From Tragulus kanchil (lineage: Eukaryota; Chordata; Mammalia; Artiodactyla; Tragulidae): a stretch of 64,000 bases of DNA. Location: contig JAIOJX010000002.1 of assembly GCA_022376925.1 (NCBI GenBank), positions 38,030,501 to 38,094,500 of the forward strand. Direction: 5' to 3'. Each line of letters opens with the position of its first letter. The stretch's first letter is position 1. Made by a program: the position numbers and the translations under genes. Of this stretch, positions 46,512 through 58,285 are shown in pieces. The notes below the pieces were generated by a model that saw nothing but the letters and a program-made list of their open reading frames with translations, was not told where the DNA came from and did no database searches.

Positions 46512-46712
46512 GTTCTCAGTAGCTTCAGGCGTATCCGACTCTTTGCAACCCCGTGAACTGAAGCCCACCAGGCTCCTCTGTCCACAGGATTCTCCAGGCA
46601 AGAATACTGGAGTGGTGCCATGTCCTCCTCCAGGGATCTTCCTGACCCAGGGATTGAACTGGCATCTCCTACATCACCTTCATTGCAGGTGGATTCTTTA
46701 CGCTCAGCCATG
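46512..46712 (-). mobile_element. Bov-tA-type SINE, antisense
   Basis: Antisense body and head with 'ggcgtatccgactctttgca', 'caagaatactggagtggtgc' and a head carrying an extra short segment near 46665. Confidence 0.9.
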
Positions 46713-46739
46713 CTCAGGGCAGCTCTTTATGAAAGCATT

Positions 46740-46858
46740 CCCCTGAAGGAGGAAATGGCAGCCCACTCGGCATTCTTGCCCAGAGAACCCCATGCACAGA
46801 GGAGCCTGGTGGGTTTCACGAGGTCGCAAAGAGTCTAGCACAACCGAGTGACTAACAC
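46740..46858 (+). mobile_element. Bov-tA-type SINE 3' half
   Basis: The sense BovA body without the tRNA head: 'ggaggaaatggcagcccact', 'gcacagaggagcctggtggg', 'aaccgagtgactaacact'. It lies 27 bases from the antisense SINE and forms an inverted pair with it. Confidence 0.88.
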
Positions 46859-47615
46859 TTATGACTGTGTGTGCATAATTCAGGCTCACACTGGTCCACC
46901 ATCAGCGAGTTACCCGTGAAAGGGTTTCTGGATCGTCTCAGGGCTGTGTGGCATAATTCAGGTCACACTGGTCCACATTTCCCGGATAGAAAAACAGAGG
47001 CTTCGTGCTAACCATCCAGGAACAGAGAGCTAGGTGTGGAATGCCCAGGGCTAGAGCCTCCGAGTGGTTTCCCTGTGCATGGGATTATTGCCTCTAAGGA
47101 GCCAGTGTGGGTTTTGCTAAGCAAGCCTCCCTAGACCCAGCACCACATGCTGAGATGCAAGGTGCTCATGAATCGCCCCATCAGACAGCCCTGCTTCTGC
47201 AGCAGGTTACAAAGAACTAGGCTCAAATACAACAGCGAGCTCTTTCCTATTTGCAGGCTGTGGACTGCTGCCCCACGACGGCCTCAACTAAGCTATAAAT
47301 ACTCCAAAAGGCAGAGCCTGTGGCAGCCTCTGGAAGGCTCTTTTCAGCTGGTGATCAAGATGAGAATGATCGTCCTGTTAGTTATCAAAACTGAGCCCTA
47401 TGTCACTGAGAAACCCTGAGGAACATGACGTAATGTCTAAATTCAAACTGTCTCCATTCCAAAGGCTCCCCTTCATCCCCTCCAGACCCACTTCTTCCAT
47501 CCTCCCTCTCTTTTCCCTTTTAGGTGTCAGTTAAGCTGGTTAAATGCAGTATCTCTATGACGGCCTTGGACCCCTGCCTCCCTGCCTCATCTCCTACTTT
47601 ATAGTGTTTGTGTGC

Positions 47616-47816
47616 GTTCTCAGTAGCTTCAGGCGTATCCGACTCTTTGCAACCCCGTGAACTGAAGCCCACCAGGCTCCTCTGTCCACAGGATTCTCCA
47701 GGCAAGAATACTGGAGTGGTGCCATGTCCTCCTCCAGGGATCTTCCTGACCCAGGGATTGAACTGGCATCTCCTACATCACCTTCATTGCAGGTGGATTC
47801 TTTACGCTCAGCCATG
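47616..47816 (-). mobile_element. Bov-tA-type SINE, D13 second copy
   Basis: Duplicate of 46512-46712. Confidence 0.9.
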
Positions 47817-47843
47817 CTCAGGGCAGCTCTTTATGAAAGCATT

Positions 47844-47962
47844 CCCCTGAAGGAGGAAATGGCAGCCCACTCGGCATTCTTGCCCAGAGAACCCCATGCA
47901 CAGAGGAGCCTGGTGGGTTTCACGAGGTCGCAAAGAGTCTAGCACAACCGAGTGACTAACAC
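47844..47962 (+). mobile_element. Bov-tA-type SINE 3' half, D13 second copy
   Basis: Duplicate of 46740-46858. Confidence 0.88.
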
Positions 47963-47970
47963 TTTATGAC

Positions 47971-48398
47971 AATATTACAACTTCCTCCCTCACCAGCCCT
48001 TAAACAAAAAAAGTTCAGCTGAAAAAAGAGAACTAGTTCACTAAAGCAAGTGAAGGCAACGAATTAGTGAGATGATCCAGTGGACAATTTGGATTAGTCA
48101 AGCACAGTATGGAGTCACAGAAACTTGCATGCCATAGACATAGCAGCAAATGGCCTGTCTGAGGTCGCAAGACAAGGGACACCACCCATTATCCAAATAA
48201 TTCATCATGAACTTGTCCCCAGGCAAAGATTAAATAAGGCTTTGTCTTAGAAATCAGAAGAAACTAAAGTCCCTTCTGACTGGTGTTTTTTTTAAGTGCC
48301 ATCTAATGAAGTCATGGGAGTATTCATCTTATTTGCACTTGGGTCTTCAACATTCGCTGTACTCTCAAGAATGTAACTGTTAATAGTAGGAAAGAAAA
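47971..48398. other. Unassigned sequence
   Basis: Nothing recognised. Confidence 0.4.
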
Positions 48399-50596
48399 TC
48401 TCTGAGCAGGAAAACCCATTCTCTGCTAAGGACTCTTTTCTAGGTCTAAGCCAAGAAGATTTATAACTCATCTTTGAGAACAAAATCACCAACTTTAATG
48501 TAGCTGCATACAATTTTAATTTCCCCTTAAGCTAATGGGCCACCGTGTGGGTCTAGGTTTGGGTTTTGATTGTGAAAGGAAATAAAGAAAAAATTTTCAT
48601 TATTTCAAAGACAGATTACAAATTATAATCCTCTAGATAATTAAATTGGATAGAGTTTAGTATCGTTGGTTGGGGCAGGGTGGGGGCAATGGAGACAGAA
48701 TTTAAGAATTTCACGCTATCATGCATTTCACATTATCTGACCTGATGATTTAACCATGACCTGAGTGAGGACACATCACTTCCCATTCCAGGTCTGGACA
48801 TGAGACACCCTTCTCACCAAGGAGACAGAGATCATTCATCCCTGGTCAAGCTAAGCTATGGCCATGCTTAAGAAAAAGAAGCTCTACACCTCTGTGAAAG
48901 GCTTCCTTCTCCAATTCAATCCTCTTAAAATACTTACATCAGATCTCTTATGCTGAAGAAACCAGTTGAATATCCGGTGTCTGTGTGTTAATGTTGTTAC
49001 AAGGACCCAGGCGCCTGTAATGTCCTTCCCTCTCTTTCAGTAGGTGAAGATATGAGGAGTGGGCACCCAAGGCCACTGGAAGTCCCACCCCCCTACAGCC
49101 CTGTCATCCAGAGTCAAACACAGCCAGGACTCCCCAAGAGTCAACAGCCTTGGTTCCCAGAGGTGGTGGCCTTACTCTTCCTGATTCAGGTCACTCATCT
49201 GGTTATGCCCCTACTTTGGGCACAACATCCTATTTATGCCAGGGAGACAAGCAAGACAGACGCAAAGGACCAAAGCCCAGAGGACCTGGGGTTTTCTTCT
49301 TGCCCGTGGTTGGTCTTCTGTCCACATCCCATCACAGAGGTTCTTCCAGAGTCCAGAGGTCAGTGCTCTAAGAAATGTTCCAGTTCCAGCCAAGTGCACA
49401 GGACAGGAAGAATGGAAAAGGGGATAAGCAGCCTCCTGCCTCCTGTGTCTTTGGAACAGAAGTTTCACAGCAATAGGCAAAGTCCCTCCACCCTGACTCT
49501 AAGAATTATTTTCTCTGAGCAGGAAAACCCATTCTCTGCTAAGGCTCTAAGCCAAGAAGATTTATAACTCATCTTTGAGAACAAAATCACCAACTTTAAT
49601 GTAGCTGCATACAATTTTAATTTCCCCTTAAGCTAATGGGCCACCGTGTGGGTCTAGGTTTGGGTTTTGATTGTGAAAGGAAATAAAGAAAAAATTTTCA
49701 TTATTTCAAAGACAGATTACAAATTATAATCCTCTAGATAATTAAATTGGATAGAGTTTAGTATCGTTGGTTGGGGCAGGGTGGGGGCAATGGAGACAGA
49801 ATTTAAGAATTTCACGCTATCATGCATTTCATATTATCTGACCTGATGATTTAACCATGACCTGAGTGAGGACACATCACTTCCCATTCCAGGTCTGGAC
49901 ATGAGACACCCTTCTCACCAAGGAGACAGAGATCATTCATCCCTGGTCAAGCTAAGCTATGGCCATGCTTAAGAAAAAGAAGCTCTACACCTCTGTGAAA
50001 GGCTTCCTTCTCCAATCCAATCCTCTTAAAATACTTACATCAGATCTCTTATGCTGAAGAAACCAGTTGAATATCCGGTGTCTGTGTGTTAATGTTGTTA
50101 CAAGGACCCAGGCGCCTGTAATGTCCTTCCCTCTCTTTCAGTAGGTGAAGATATGAGGAGTGGGCACCCAAGGCCACTGGAAGTCCCACCCCCCTACAGC
50201 CCTGTCATCCAGAGTCAAACACAGCCAGGACTCCCCAGGAGTCAACAGCCTTGGTTTCCAGAGGTGGTGGCCTTACTCTTCCTGATTCAGGTCACTCATC
50301 TGGTTATGCCCCTACTTTGGGCACAACATCCTATTTATGCCAGGGAGACAAGCAAGACAGACGCAAAGGACCAAAGCCCAGAGGACCTGGGGTTTTCTTC
50401 TTGCCCGTGGTTGGTCTTCTGTCCACATCCCATCACAGAGGTTCTTCCAGAGTCCAGAGGTCAGTGCTCTAAGAAATGTTCCAGTTCCAGCCAAGTGCAC
50501 AGGACAGGAAGAATGGAAAAGGGGATAAGCAGCCTCCTGCCTCCTGTGTCTTTGGAACAGAAGTTTCACAGCAATAGGCAAAGTCCCTCCACCCTG
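48399..50596. repeat. Direct duplication D14, unit about 1.1 kb
   Basis: Copy 1 is 48399-49495 and copy 2 is 49512-50596, with 16 filler bases. Copy 2 lacks a 13-base stretch near its start (after 'ctctgctaagg'). Interior differences are transitions such as 'caattcaatcc' versus 'caatccaatcc' and 'cccaagagtc' versus 'cccaggagtc'. No gene or repeat family is recognised. A 167-171 codon plus-strand frame (49052 and 50153) is preserved by duplication only. Confidence 0.97.
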
Positions 50597-52483
50597 CCTC
50601 ACAGCTTCCCGAACTCGCCTAAGCCGCACGCCCTGCTCTCGATGTACTGGAAGTAATTCAGTTTGGCACTGACGAGTCTAGAGAGTCTGTAAAGCATGAA
50701 AATTAAATCTGAATCATGAGGTTCAGCATAAAAGAGGATGTTCCTCATAATTAAAAGACTAAAGATGTTATTAGATCTCTTCCCTTCAGGTCTTTAAAAA
50801 TCGGAGATGCCTTCCTTTCAATGTTCTGTGCTCACTCTTGAGGCTGGTCTAGCCAACTTCTCCAGCCTCTTATGGTATTTTAAGTGACTGGATGAGGGAC
50901 TTTGGTTCATTATTTTATGATCAGAGATTTTTTTTCCAAATAAGGCTTTAGTCTCATCTAATGAAAACAGATGTTAATTGAAGCTGTAAGATATAAAATG
51001 AAACAGATGTGAATTGATTTTCTTATATATCTGCTCCACATTTACTGGGACATATGCTGAAAAAATAGATGTTTAGATTTAAAGGTGCCAAGAACCCACT
51101 TTAATGATACACATGAATATGTTTATTGCTGGGATCTACCAAATCACCTTGCCCTTGACTTTAGGAACTTGGGGTTATTTTCCAAGGCAGTATTTGGTTG
51201 TATTGGATACAGCACGGTTTCTGCTTTTGTTGTGATGACTCTAAGTAGCGGCGTCTGCTGGTGTGGACAGCGGTCCCACTTGGGACGAGTCTGAGGACTG
51301 CAGAGGATGACAGGGATGTGGGATGGGGCCTTCTTCCGGCTGCATGCCAGAGTCAAACACAGCCAGGACTCCCCAAGAGTCAACAGCCTTGGTTCCCAGA
51401 GGTGGTGGCCTTACTCTTCCTGATTCAGGTCACTCATCTGGTTATGCCCCTACTTTGGGCACAACATCCTATTTATGCCAGGGAGACAAGCAAGACAGAC
51501 GCAAAGGACCAAAGCCCAGAGGACCTGGGGTTTTCTTCTTGCCCGTGGTTGGTCTTCTGTCCACATCCCATCACAGAGGTTCTTCCAGAGTCCAGAGGTC
51601 AGTGCTCTAAGAAATGTTCCAGTTCCAGCCAAGTGCACAGGACAGGAAGAATGGAAAAGGGGATAAGCAGCCTCCTGCCTCCTGTGTCTTTGGAACAGAA
51701 GTTTCACAGCAATAGGCAAAGTCCCTCCACCCTGCCTCACAGCTTCCCGAACTCGCCTAAGCCGCACGCCCTGCTCTCGATGTACTGGAAGTAATTCAGT
51801 TTGGCACTGACGAGTCTAGAGAGTCTGTAAAGCATGAAAATTAAATCTGAATCATGAGGTTCAGCATAAAAGAGGATGTTCCTCATAATTAAAAGACTAA
51901 AGATGTTATTAGATCTCTTCCCTTCAGGTCTTTAAAAATCGGAGATGCCTTCCTTTCAATGTTCTGTGCTCACTCTTGAGGCTGGTCTAGCCAACTTCTC
52001 CAGCCTCTTATGGTATTTTAAGTGACTGGATAAGGGACTTTGGTTCATTATTTTATGATCAGAGATTTTTTTTCCAAATAAGGCTTTAGTCTCATCTAAT
52101 GAAAACAGATGTTAATTGAAGCTGTAAGATATAAAATGAAACAGATGTGAATTGATTTTCTTATATATCTGCTCCACATTTACTGGGACATATGCTGAAA
52201 AAATAGATGTTTAGATTTAAAGGTGCCAAGAACCCACTTTAATGATACACATGAATATGTTTATTGCTGGGATCTACCAAATCACCTTGCCCTTGACTTT
52301 AGGAACTTGGGGTTATTTTCCAAGGCAGTATTTGGTTGTATTGGATACAGCACGGTTTCTGCTTTTGTTGTGATGACTCTAAGTAGCGGCGTCTGCTGGT
52401 GTGGACAGCGGTCCCACTTGGGACGAGTCTGAGGACTGCAGAGGATGACAGGGATGTGGGGATGGGGGCCTTCTTCCCCGGCT
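50209..52483. repeat. Direct duplication D15, unit about 1.13 kb, overlapping D14
   Basis: Copy 1 is 50209-51341 and copy 2 is 51347-52483. Its first about 388 bases are also the end of D14, so that stretch occurs at 49108, 50209 and 51347. Homopolymer differences cluster at the end of copy 1 (gtgggatggggcc versus gtggggatgggggcc). The content is unassigned. Confidence 0.97.
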
Positions 52484-52647
52484 CAGCACCCGCCCTGCCC
52501 ACATCCGCACCCACATTCCATCTCTCCTTAATGTTTCTCTCTGAGAAATCAAACAGCAGCGATCATCATTGACCACATGTGAGCTCCTCAACCCGGGCAA
52601 AAGAGAAAAATTATTCCAAGCTTGTTTTATCGTTATCTTCCTAACAT

Positions 52648-52900
52648 TTATTTTATTATTGGAGGATAATTGCTTTACAATGTTGTGTTAATTTCTGCTG
52701 TGAAACACAGTGAGTCAGCCACATGCACACACAGCTCGCCTCCCTCGTGGATTTCCTTCCCCACACGCACCCCACCCCCCAAGGTCCTCCCAGAGCTCCG
52801 GGCTGAGCTCCCTGTGCTGGACAGCAACTTCCCACTAGCCAGCTGTTTTATACACGGTCCTGTAGGTATGCCAAGGCTACTCTCCCAATCTGTCCCACTT
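52648..52900 (-). mobile_element. L1 3' end, antisense
   Basis: 'ttgctttacaatgttgtgtt', 'ccagagctccgggctgagct' and 'caacttcccactagccagct' follow the antisense L1 3' order. Confidence 0.87.
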
Positions 52901-53782
52901 TAAAGACATGAAAAAGACCTTCTGTTCCTCCAGAACTGGGGTGTCTACTACGGGAGCCACTGTCAGATATTCATACAAGTTCACTGAAATTAAAAATTCT
53001 GTTCTCCATCATGACCACCACCTTTGCCACCTCTCAAGTGCTCAGTGGCCACAGGTAGGACGGCACAGACCTGGCACGCTTCCACCATGGATGGGAGTAC
53101 GCTCTGCGGTGAAAAGTGCTACTCCAGAGAATACGGTACTTTGTGATCAAACGCTGCCATGTTAGAAAGGAACTGGCCCTCCCTTGAAATTATTCCACAC
53201 TCTTCACAGTGTTTCAGAGAGACTCTCTCGTTCTAGTTCCCCGCTCCTGGCTGTCCTTCCCATCCGCTGGGTAGTGAGACACAGCAGTGGTTTAGGATGG
53301 CTCCCAGGGGAAATCTGGTTTTTGCTTGGGAAGTTCAATCCTGCTTTCAGAGCAGGTGAGGAATGCACATTCCAGACTCCTAGACCACAAGGAATCAAAT
53401 CCCTTTGCAGAACATAAGAGGTAGAACACAGTCAGTGTCGCCTTAGATCGCATGTCAAGCTTGTGGTGACTCAGGTTACAATGCCCTTTCACTATTCATG
53501 AACAGCACGGTTTCTGCTTTTGTTGTGATGACTCAGTAGCGGCGTCTGCTGGTGTGGACAGCGGTCCCACTTGGGACGAGAGGATGAACAGGGATGTGGG
53601 ATGGGGCCTTCTTCCCGGCTCAGCACCCGCCCTGCCCACATCCGCACCACATTCCATCTCTCCTTAATGTTTCTCTCTGAGAAATCAAACAGCAGCGATC
53701 ATCATTGACCACATGTGAGCTCCTCAACCCGGGCAAAAGAGAAAATTATTCCAAGCTTGTTTTATCGTTATCTTCCTAACAT

Positions 53783-54035
53783 TTATTTTATTATTGGAGG
53801 ATAATTGCTTTACAATGTTGTGTTAATTTCTGCTGTGAAACACAGTGAGTCAGCCACATGCACACACAGCTCGCCTCCCTTGTGGATTTCCTTCCCCACA
53901 CGCACCCCACCCCCCAAGGTCCTCCCAGAGCTCCGGGCTGAGCTCCTTGTGCTGGACAGCAACTTCCCACTAGCCAGCTGTTTTATACACGGTCCTGTAG
54001 GTATGCCAAGGCTACTCTCCCAATCTGTCCCACTT
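53783..54035 (-). mobile_element. L1 3' end, D16 second copy
   Basis: Duplicate of 52648-52900 with two C/T changes. Confidence 0.87.
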
Positions 54036-55162
54036 TAAAGACATGAAAAAGACCTTCTGTTCCTCCAGAACTGGGGTGTCTACTACGGGAGCCACTGTCA
54101 GATATTCATACAAGTTCACTGAAATTAAAAATTCTGTTCTCCATCATGACCACCACCTTTGCCACCTCTCAAGTGCTCAGTGGCCACAGGTAGGACGGCA
54201 CAGACCTGGCACGCTTCCACCATGGATGGGAGTACGCTCTGCAGTGAAAAGTGCTACTCCAGAGAATACGGTACTTTGTGATCAAACACTGCCATGTTAG
54301 AAAGGAACTGGCCCTCCCTTGAAATTATTCCACACTCTTCACAGTGTTTCAGAGAGACTCTCTCGTTCTATTTCCCCCGCTCCTGGCTGTCCTTCCCATC
54401 CGCTGGGTAGTGAGACACAGCAGTGGTTTAGGATGGCTCCCAGGGGAAATCTGGTTTTTGCTTGGGAAGTTCAATCCTGCTTTCAGAGCAGGTGAGGAAT
54501 GCACATTCCAGACTCCTAGACCACAAGGAATCAAATCCCTTTGCAGAACATAAGAGGTAGAACACAGTCAGTGTCGCCTTAGATCGCATGTCAAGCTTGT
54601 GGTGACTCAGGTTACAATGCCCTTTCACTATTCATATGCCCAAAGCATCAGCTCTATTTCACAGTTGATCCAACCCATAAAAATATATCCAAGATAATAT
54701 CTATAAATTATCAACTGAGCCTACTGACTTTCCTCCCCAAATCTAAATTAGCGATAATGCCTTTGTTTCACAAATAGATCTGTTTCCAATACAATTACAC
54801 TATACAAATGACTCCACAAGACCACTGGAGCAAACACACCGGCCAGCCTGCATCATTCTGCATCAACTGCTGACCAGGTTTATGTGATAAAAAGATGCAA
54901 ACAGATGGCCTTGTTCTTAAGGACTTTACAAGGGAAATGTACCTTCATGGGCACACATGTAACTAAAAGCATTTATTTCAAAATCCAGACAACATGTGTT
55001 CCAGGTTCTTAAACAGCATAAAGAACATCTTAAGTCAAGGTTCATATGTTTCACAGCTCACTGAACCGTTGCTAAAGTGTCACAATCACTTTAAAGGGCT
55101 GTAGATGCCAGCTCACATTTTAGGCAACCATCAGCCAACAAAACAGCTACCGAACACTGTTT

Positions 55163-55370
55163 TCTTGTTGTTTAGTCGACAAGTCACATCCAACTCTGTG
55201 ACTCCATGGACTGTAGCTCACCAGGCTCCTCTGTCCATGGGATTCTCCAGGCAAGAATACTGGAGTGGGTCGCATGCCCTCCTCCAAGGGATCTTCCCCG
55301 CCAAGGGATGGAACCCAGGTCTCCTTCACAGGCAGGTGAATTCTTTACCACTGCACCACCAGGAAAGCCC
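55163..55370 (-). mobile_element. Bov-tA-type SINE, antisense
   Basis: It starts 'ttcttgttgtttagtcgaca', contains 'caagaatactggagtgggtc', and ends 'gcaccaccaggaaagccc'. Confidence 0.91.
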
Positions 55371-56258
55371 AGACATTCTCCAGAGGCCTGAAATTGTGTC
55401 AAATGTTGTGGGAGGAGGGGCACTGCCACCACATGGGTCTCAAACACAAGAACGAATAATCCTTTTAGGGGAATGAAAATTTTTAAATGTTATGGTAATC
55501 TGGGTACCAGTGACTTTAAATATAATCTGTTTAGAAAAATGAGGAATTAGTATGAAGTATGAAGAGCAGCTTTGTGGGCAAAATGGGACGTCAGTGAGCT
55601 TCAAAGGGAAGAAGGAAGTAAGAGGGCTCATGGGGAAGGAAGAACATAAGAGGTAGAACACAGTCAGTGTCGCCTTAGATCGCATGTCAAGCTTGTGGTG
55701 ACTCAGGTTACAATGCCCTTTCACTATTCGTATGCCCAAAGCATCAGCTCTATTTCACAGCTGATCCAACCCATAAAAATATATCCAAGATAATATCTAT
55801 AAATTATCAACTGAGCCTACTGACTTTCCTCCCCAAATCTAAATTAGCGATAATGCCTTTGTTTCACAAATAGATCTGTTTCCAATACAATTACACTATA
55901 CAAATGACTCCACAAGACCACTGGAGCAAACACACCGGCCAGCCTGCATCATTCTGCATCAACTGCTGACCAGGTTTATGTGATAAAAAGATGCAAACAG
56001 ATGGCCTTGTTCTTAAGGACTTTACAAGGGAAATGTACCTTCATGGGCACACATGTAACTAAAAGCATTTATTTCAAAATCCAGACAACATGTGTTCCAG
56101 GTTCTTAAACAGCATAAAGAACATCTTAAGTCAAGGTTCATATGTTTCACAGCTCACTGAACCGTTGCTAAAGTGTCACAATCACTTTAAAGGGCTGTAG
56201 ATGCCAGCTCACATTTTAGGCAACCATCAGCCAACAAAACAGCTACCGAACACTGTTT

Positions 56259-56466
56259 TCTTGTTGTTTAGTCGACAAGTCACATCCAACTCTGTGACTC
56301 CATGGACTGTAGCTCACCAGGCTCCTCTGTCCATGGGATTCTCCAGGCAAGAATACTGGAGTGGGTCGCATGCCCTCCTCCAAGGGATCTTCCCCGCCAA
56401 GGGATGGAACCCAGGTCTCCTTCACAGGCAGGTGAATTCTTTACCACTGCACCACCAGGAAAGCCC
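56259..56466 (-). mobile_element. Bov-tA-type SINE, D17 second copy
   Basis: Duplicate of 55163-55370. Confidence 0.91.
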
Positions 56467-56814
56467 AGACATTCTCCAGAGGCCTGAAATTGTGTCAAAT
56501 GTTGTGGGAGGAGGGGCACTGCCACCACATGGGTCTCAAACACAAGAACGAATAATCCTTTTAGGGGAATGAAAATTTTTAAATGTTATGGTAATCTGGG
56601 TACCAGTGACTTTAAATATAATCTGTTTAGAAAAATGAGGAATTAGTATGAAGTATGAAGAGCAGCTTTGTGGGCAAAATGGGACGTCAGTGAGCTTCAA
56701 AGGGAAGAAGGAAGTAAGAGGGCTCATGGGGAAGGAAGTAGAGAACATGTGGGGTTTAATTTCAAAAACAGTCCCAGGAATGACTGAAATATTATTTCTG
56801 CTATATAACATTTA

Positions 56815-56918
56815 TTTATTTAGCCTCACCAGGTCCTAGTTCCCTGACCAAGGATGGAATCCAGGTCCTTTGCAATGGGAGCACAGAGCATGGAGCCACT
56901 GGACCACCAGGAAGTCCT
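56815..56918 (-). mobile_element. Short tRNA-derived (CHR-1-like) SINE, antisense
   Basis: 'tagttccctgaccaaggatg' and 'ggaccaccaggaagtcct' are the antisense form of the SINE at 38509. Confidence 0.82.
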
Positions 56919-56943
56919 AAGAGAGTCTTTGTTTTGTTTTGAA

Positions 56944-57164
56944 TGTGTTCAATTGCTCAGTCATGCGCAGCTTTTTGAGGCCCCAAGGACTGTAGCCTCC
57001 CAGGCGCTTCTGTCTATGGGATTCCCAGGAGTGGGTTGCTATTTCCTTTGCAAAAAAATGCTACAGTGGGTAGCCATTTCCTTTGCTAGGGGATCTTCCT
57101 GACCTAGGGATCGAACTCAGGTCTCCCATATTGCAGGCAGATTCTTTATCGTCTGGAAGCCCCA
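56944..57164 (-). mobile_element. Bov-tA-type SINE, antisense, with internal tandem duplication
   Basis: The antisense body and head are present. The block gtgggttgctatttcctttg at 57031 recurs as gtgggtagccatttcctttg at 57066, giving a 35-base internal duplication. Confidence 0.9.
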
Positions 57165-57935
57165 ATTATATATCAGACATGCAAAATGAGCCACTATTTC
57201 TTAATACAAATAATACCATTATGTGTGTTTTTTACACTAGATATTATTCTTACTGTATCTAAACTATTCTTTCATTCCAAGGTTGAATCTTCACTCTCGT
57301 ACAATTTTCTGTGATGTGTCTGTGCCTTTTACCATTTTGAGTTGTGGATTATTATTTACTCAGATTTTCAAGGCATTTTTATTATATCTTCTGCCTCTAA
57401 TTACATCATAATCCCTTAAAGGGCTTGAGAAAACCTGCTATTTCTCTGATTCCCCTTTAACTTAAATTGAATGCCTTCATCAGAGTAGGTGCTCAAAACA
57501 TAACTTGACCGGATAACAACGGACAATTGACAACATCACCTTAAACGTAAAGTTTAAGATGCCTCAGTAGAGGCTAAGAAGTCTGGAGGAATTCCATAAA
57601 TTCTCTTGTTTTTCATCTCCTCTCTCTCTCTATCTATTTACCCCCCAGTTTCACCAAATTTATTTTGACATTAGATAAGCCTGACATTTTCTAGCTGATT
57701 CTCTGGCTATCTTTCCAGGAGCTGACAGGAGAGTCTGGTCCTAAAGATCACTAGAGTAAAAGTTCCCACTGTAAGTTCAGCTCTAGGATCTAAACACCAA
57801 ATGGGACGTCAGTGAGCTTCAAAGGGAAGAAGGAAGTAAGAGGGCTCATGGGGAAGGAAGTAGAGAACATGTGGGTTTAATTTCAAAAACAGTCCCAGGA
57901 ATGACTGAAATATTATTTCTGCTATATAACATTTA

Positions 57936-58039
57936 TTTATTTAGCCTCACCAGGTCCTAGTTCCCTGACCAAGGATGGAATCCAGGTCCTTTGCAATGGG
58001 AGCACAGAGCATGGAGCCACTGGACCACCAGGAAGTCCT
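57936..58039 (-). mobile_element. Short tRNA-derived SINE, D18 second copy
   Basis: Duplicate of 56815-56918. Confidence 0.82.
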
Positions 58040-58064
58040 AAGAGAGTCTTTGTTTTGTTTTGAA

Positions 58065-58285
58065 TGTGTTCAATTGCTCAGTCATGCGCAGCTTTTTGAG
58101 GCCCCAAGGACTGTAGCCTCCCAGGCGCTTCTGTCTATGGGATTCCCAGGAGTGGGTTGCTATTTCCTTTGCAAAAAAATGCTACAGTGGGTAGCCATTT
58201 CCTTTGCTAGGGGATCTTCCTGACCTAGGGATCGAACTCAGGTCTCCCATATTGCAGGCAGATTCTTTATCGTCTGGAAGCCCCA
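58065..58285 (-). mobile_element. Bov-tA-type SINE, D18 second copy
   Basis: Duplicate of 56944-57164, including its internal 35-base duplication. Confidence 0.9.

Larger units (their letters stand above)
45792..47970. repeat. Direct duplication D13, unit about 1.07 kb, with a mini-copy as filler
   Basis: Copy 1 is 45792-46865 and copy 2 is 46898-47970. The 32-base filler (46866-46897) is itself a diverged copy of about 45838-45868 (cataattcagg, cacactggtcc). A two-base change (gacgcggcc versus gacggcc) and a single g/a (gacataatg versus gacgtaatg) separate the bodies. Confidence 0.97.
52347..54635. repeat. Direct duplication D16, unit about 1.15 kb, overlapping D15
   Basis: Copy 1 is 52347-53499 and copy 2 is 53502-54635. 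The first about 130 bases also occur at 51209. Copy 2 has deletions in its first 150 bases, then transitions (ccctcgtgg versus cccttgtgg, gctctgcggtg versus gctctgcagtg). Each copy has one L1 end. Confidence 0.97.
54546..56738. repeat. Direct duplication D17, 1096-base unit, zero gap, overlapping D16
   Basis: Copy 1 is 54546-55641 and copy 2 is 55642-56738. The first about 92 bases also occur at 53408. Differences are transitions such as 'cacagttgatcc' versus 'cacagctgatcc' and 'attcatatg' versus 'attcgtatg'. Confidence 0.97.

Noticed and set aside
49052..49567. 171-codon plus-strand frame repeated at 50153 and 51261
   Set aside because: Conserved only because the DNA is duplicated nearly unchanged; opposite-strand frames are equally preserved, so there is no sign of selection on a protein.
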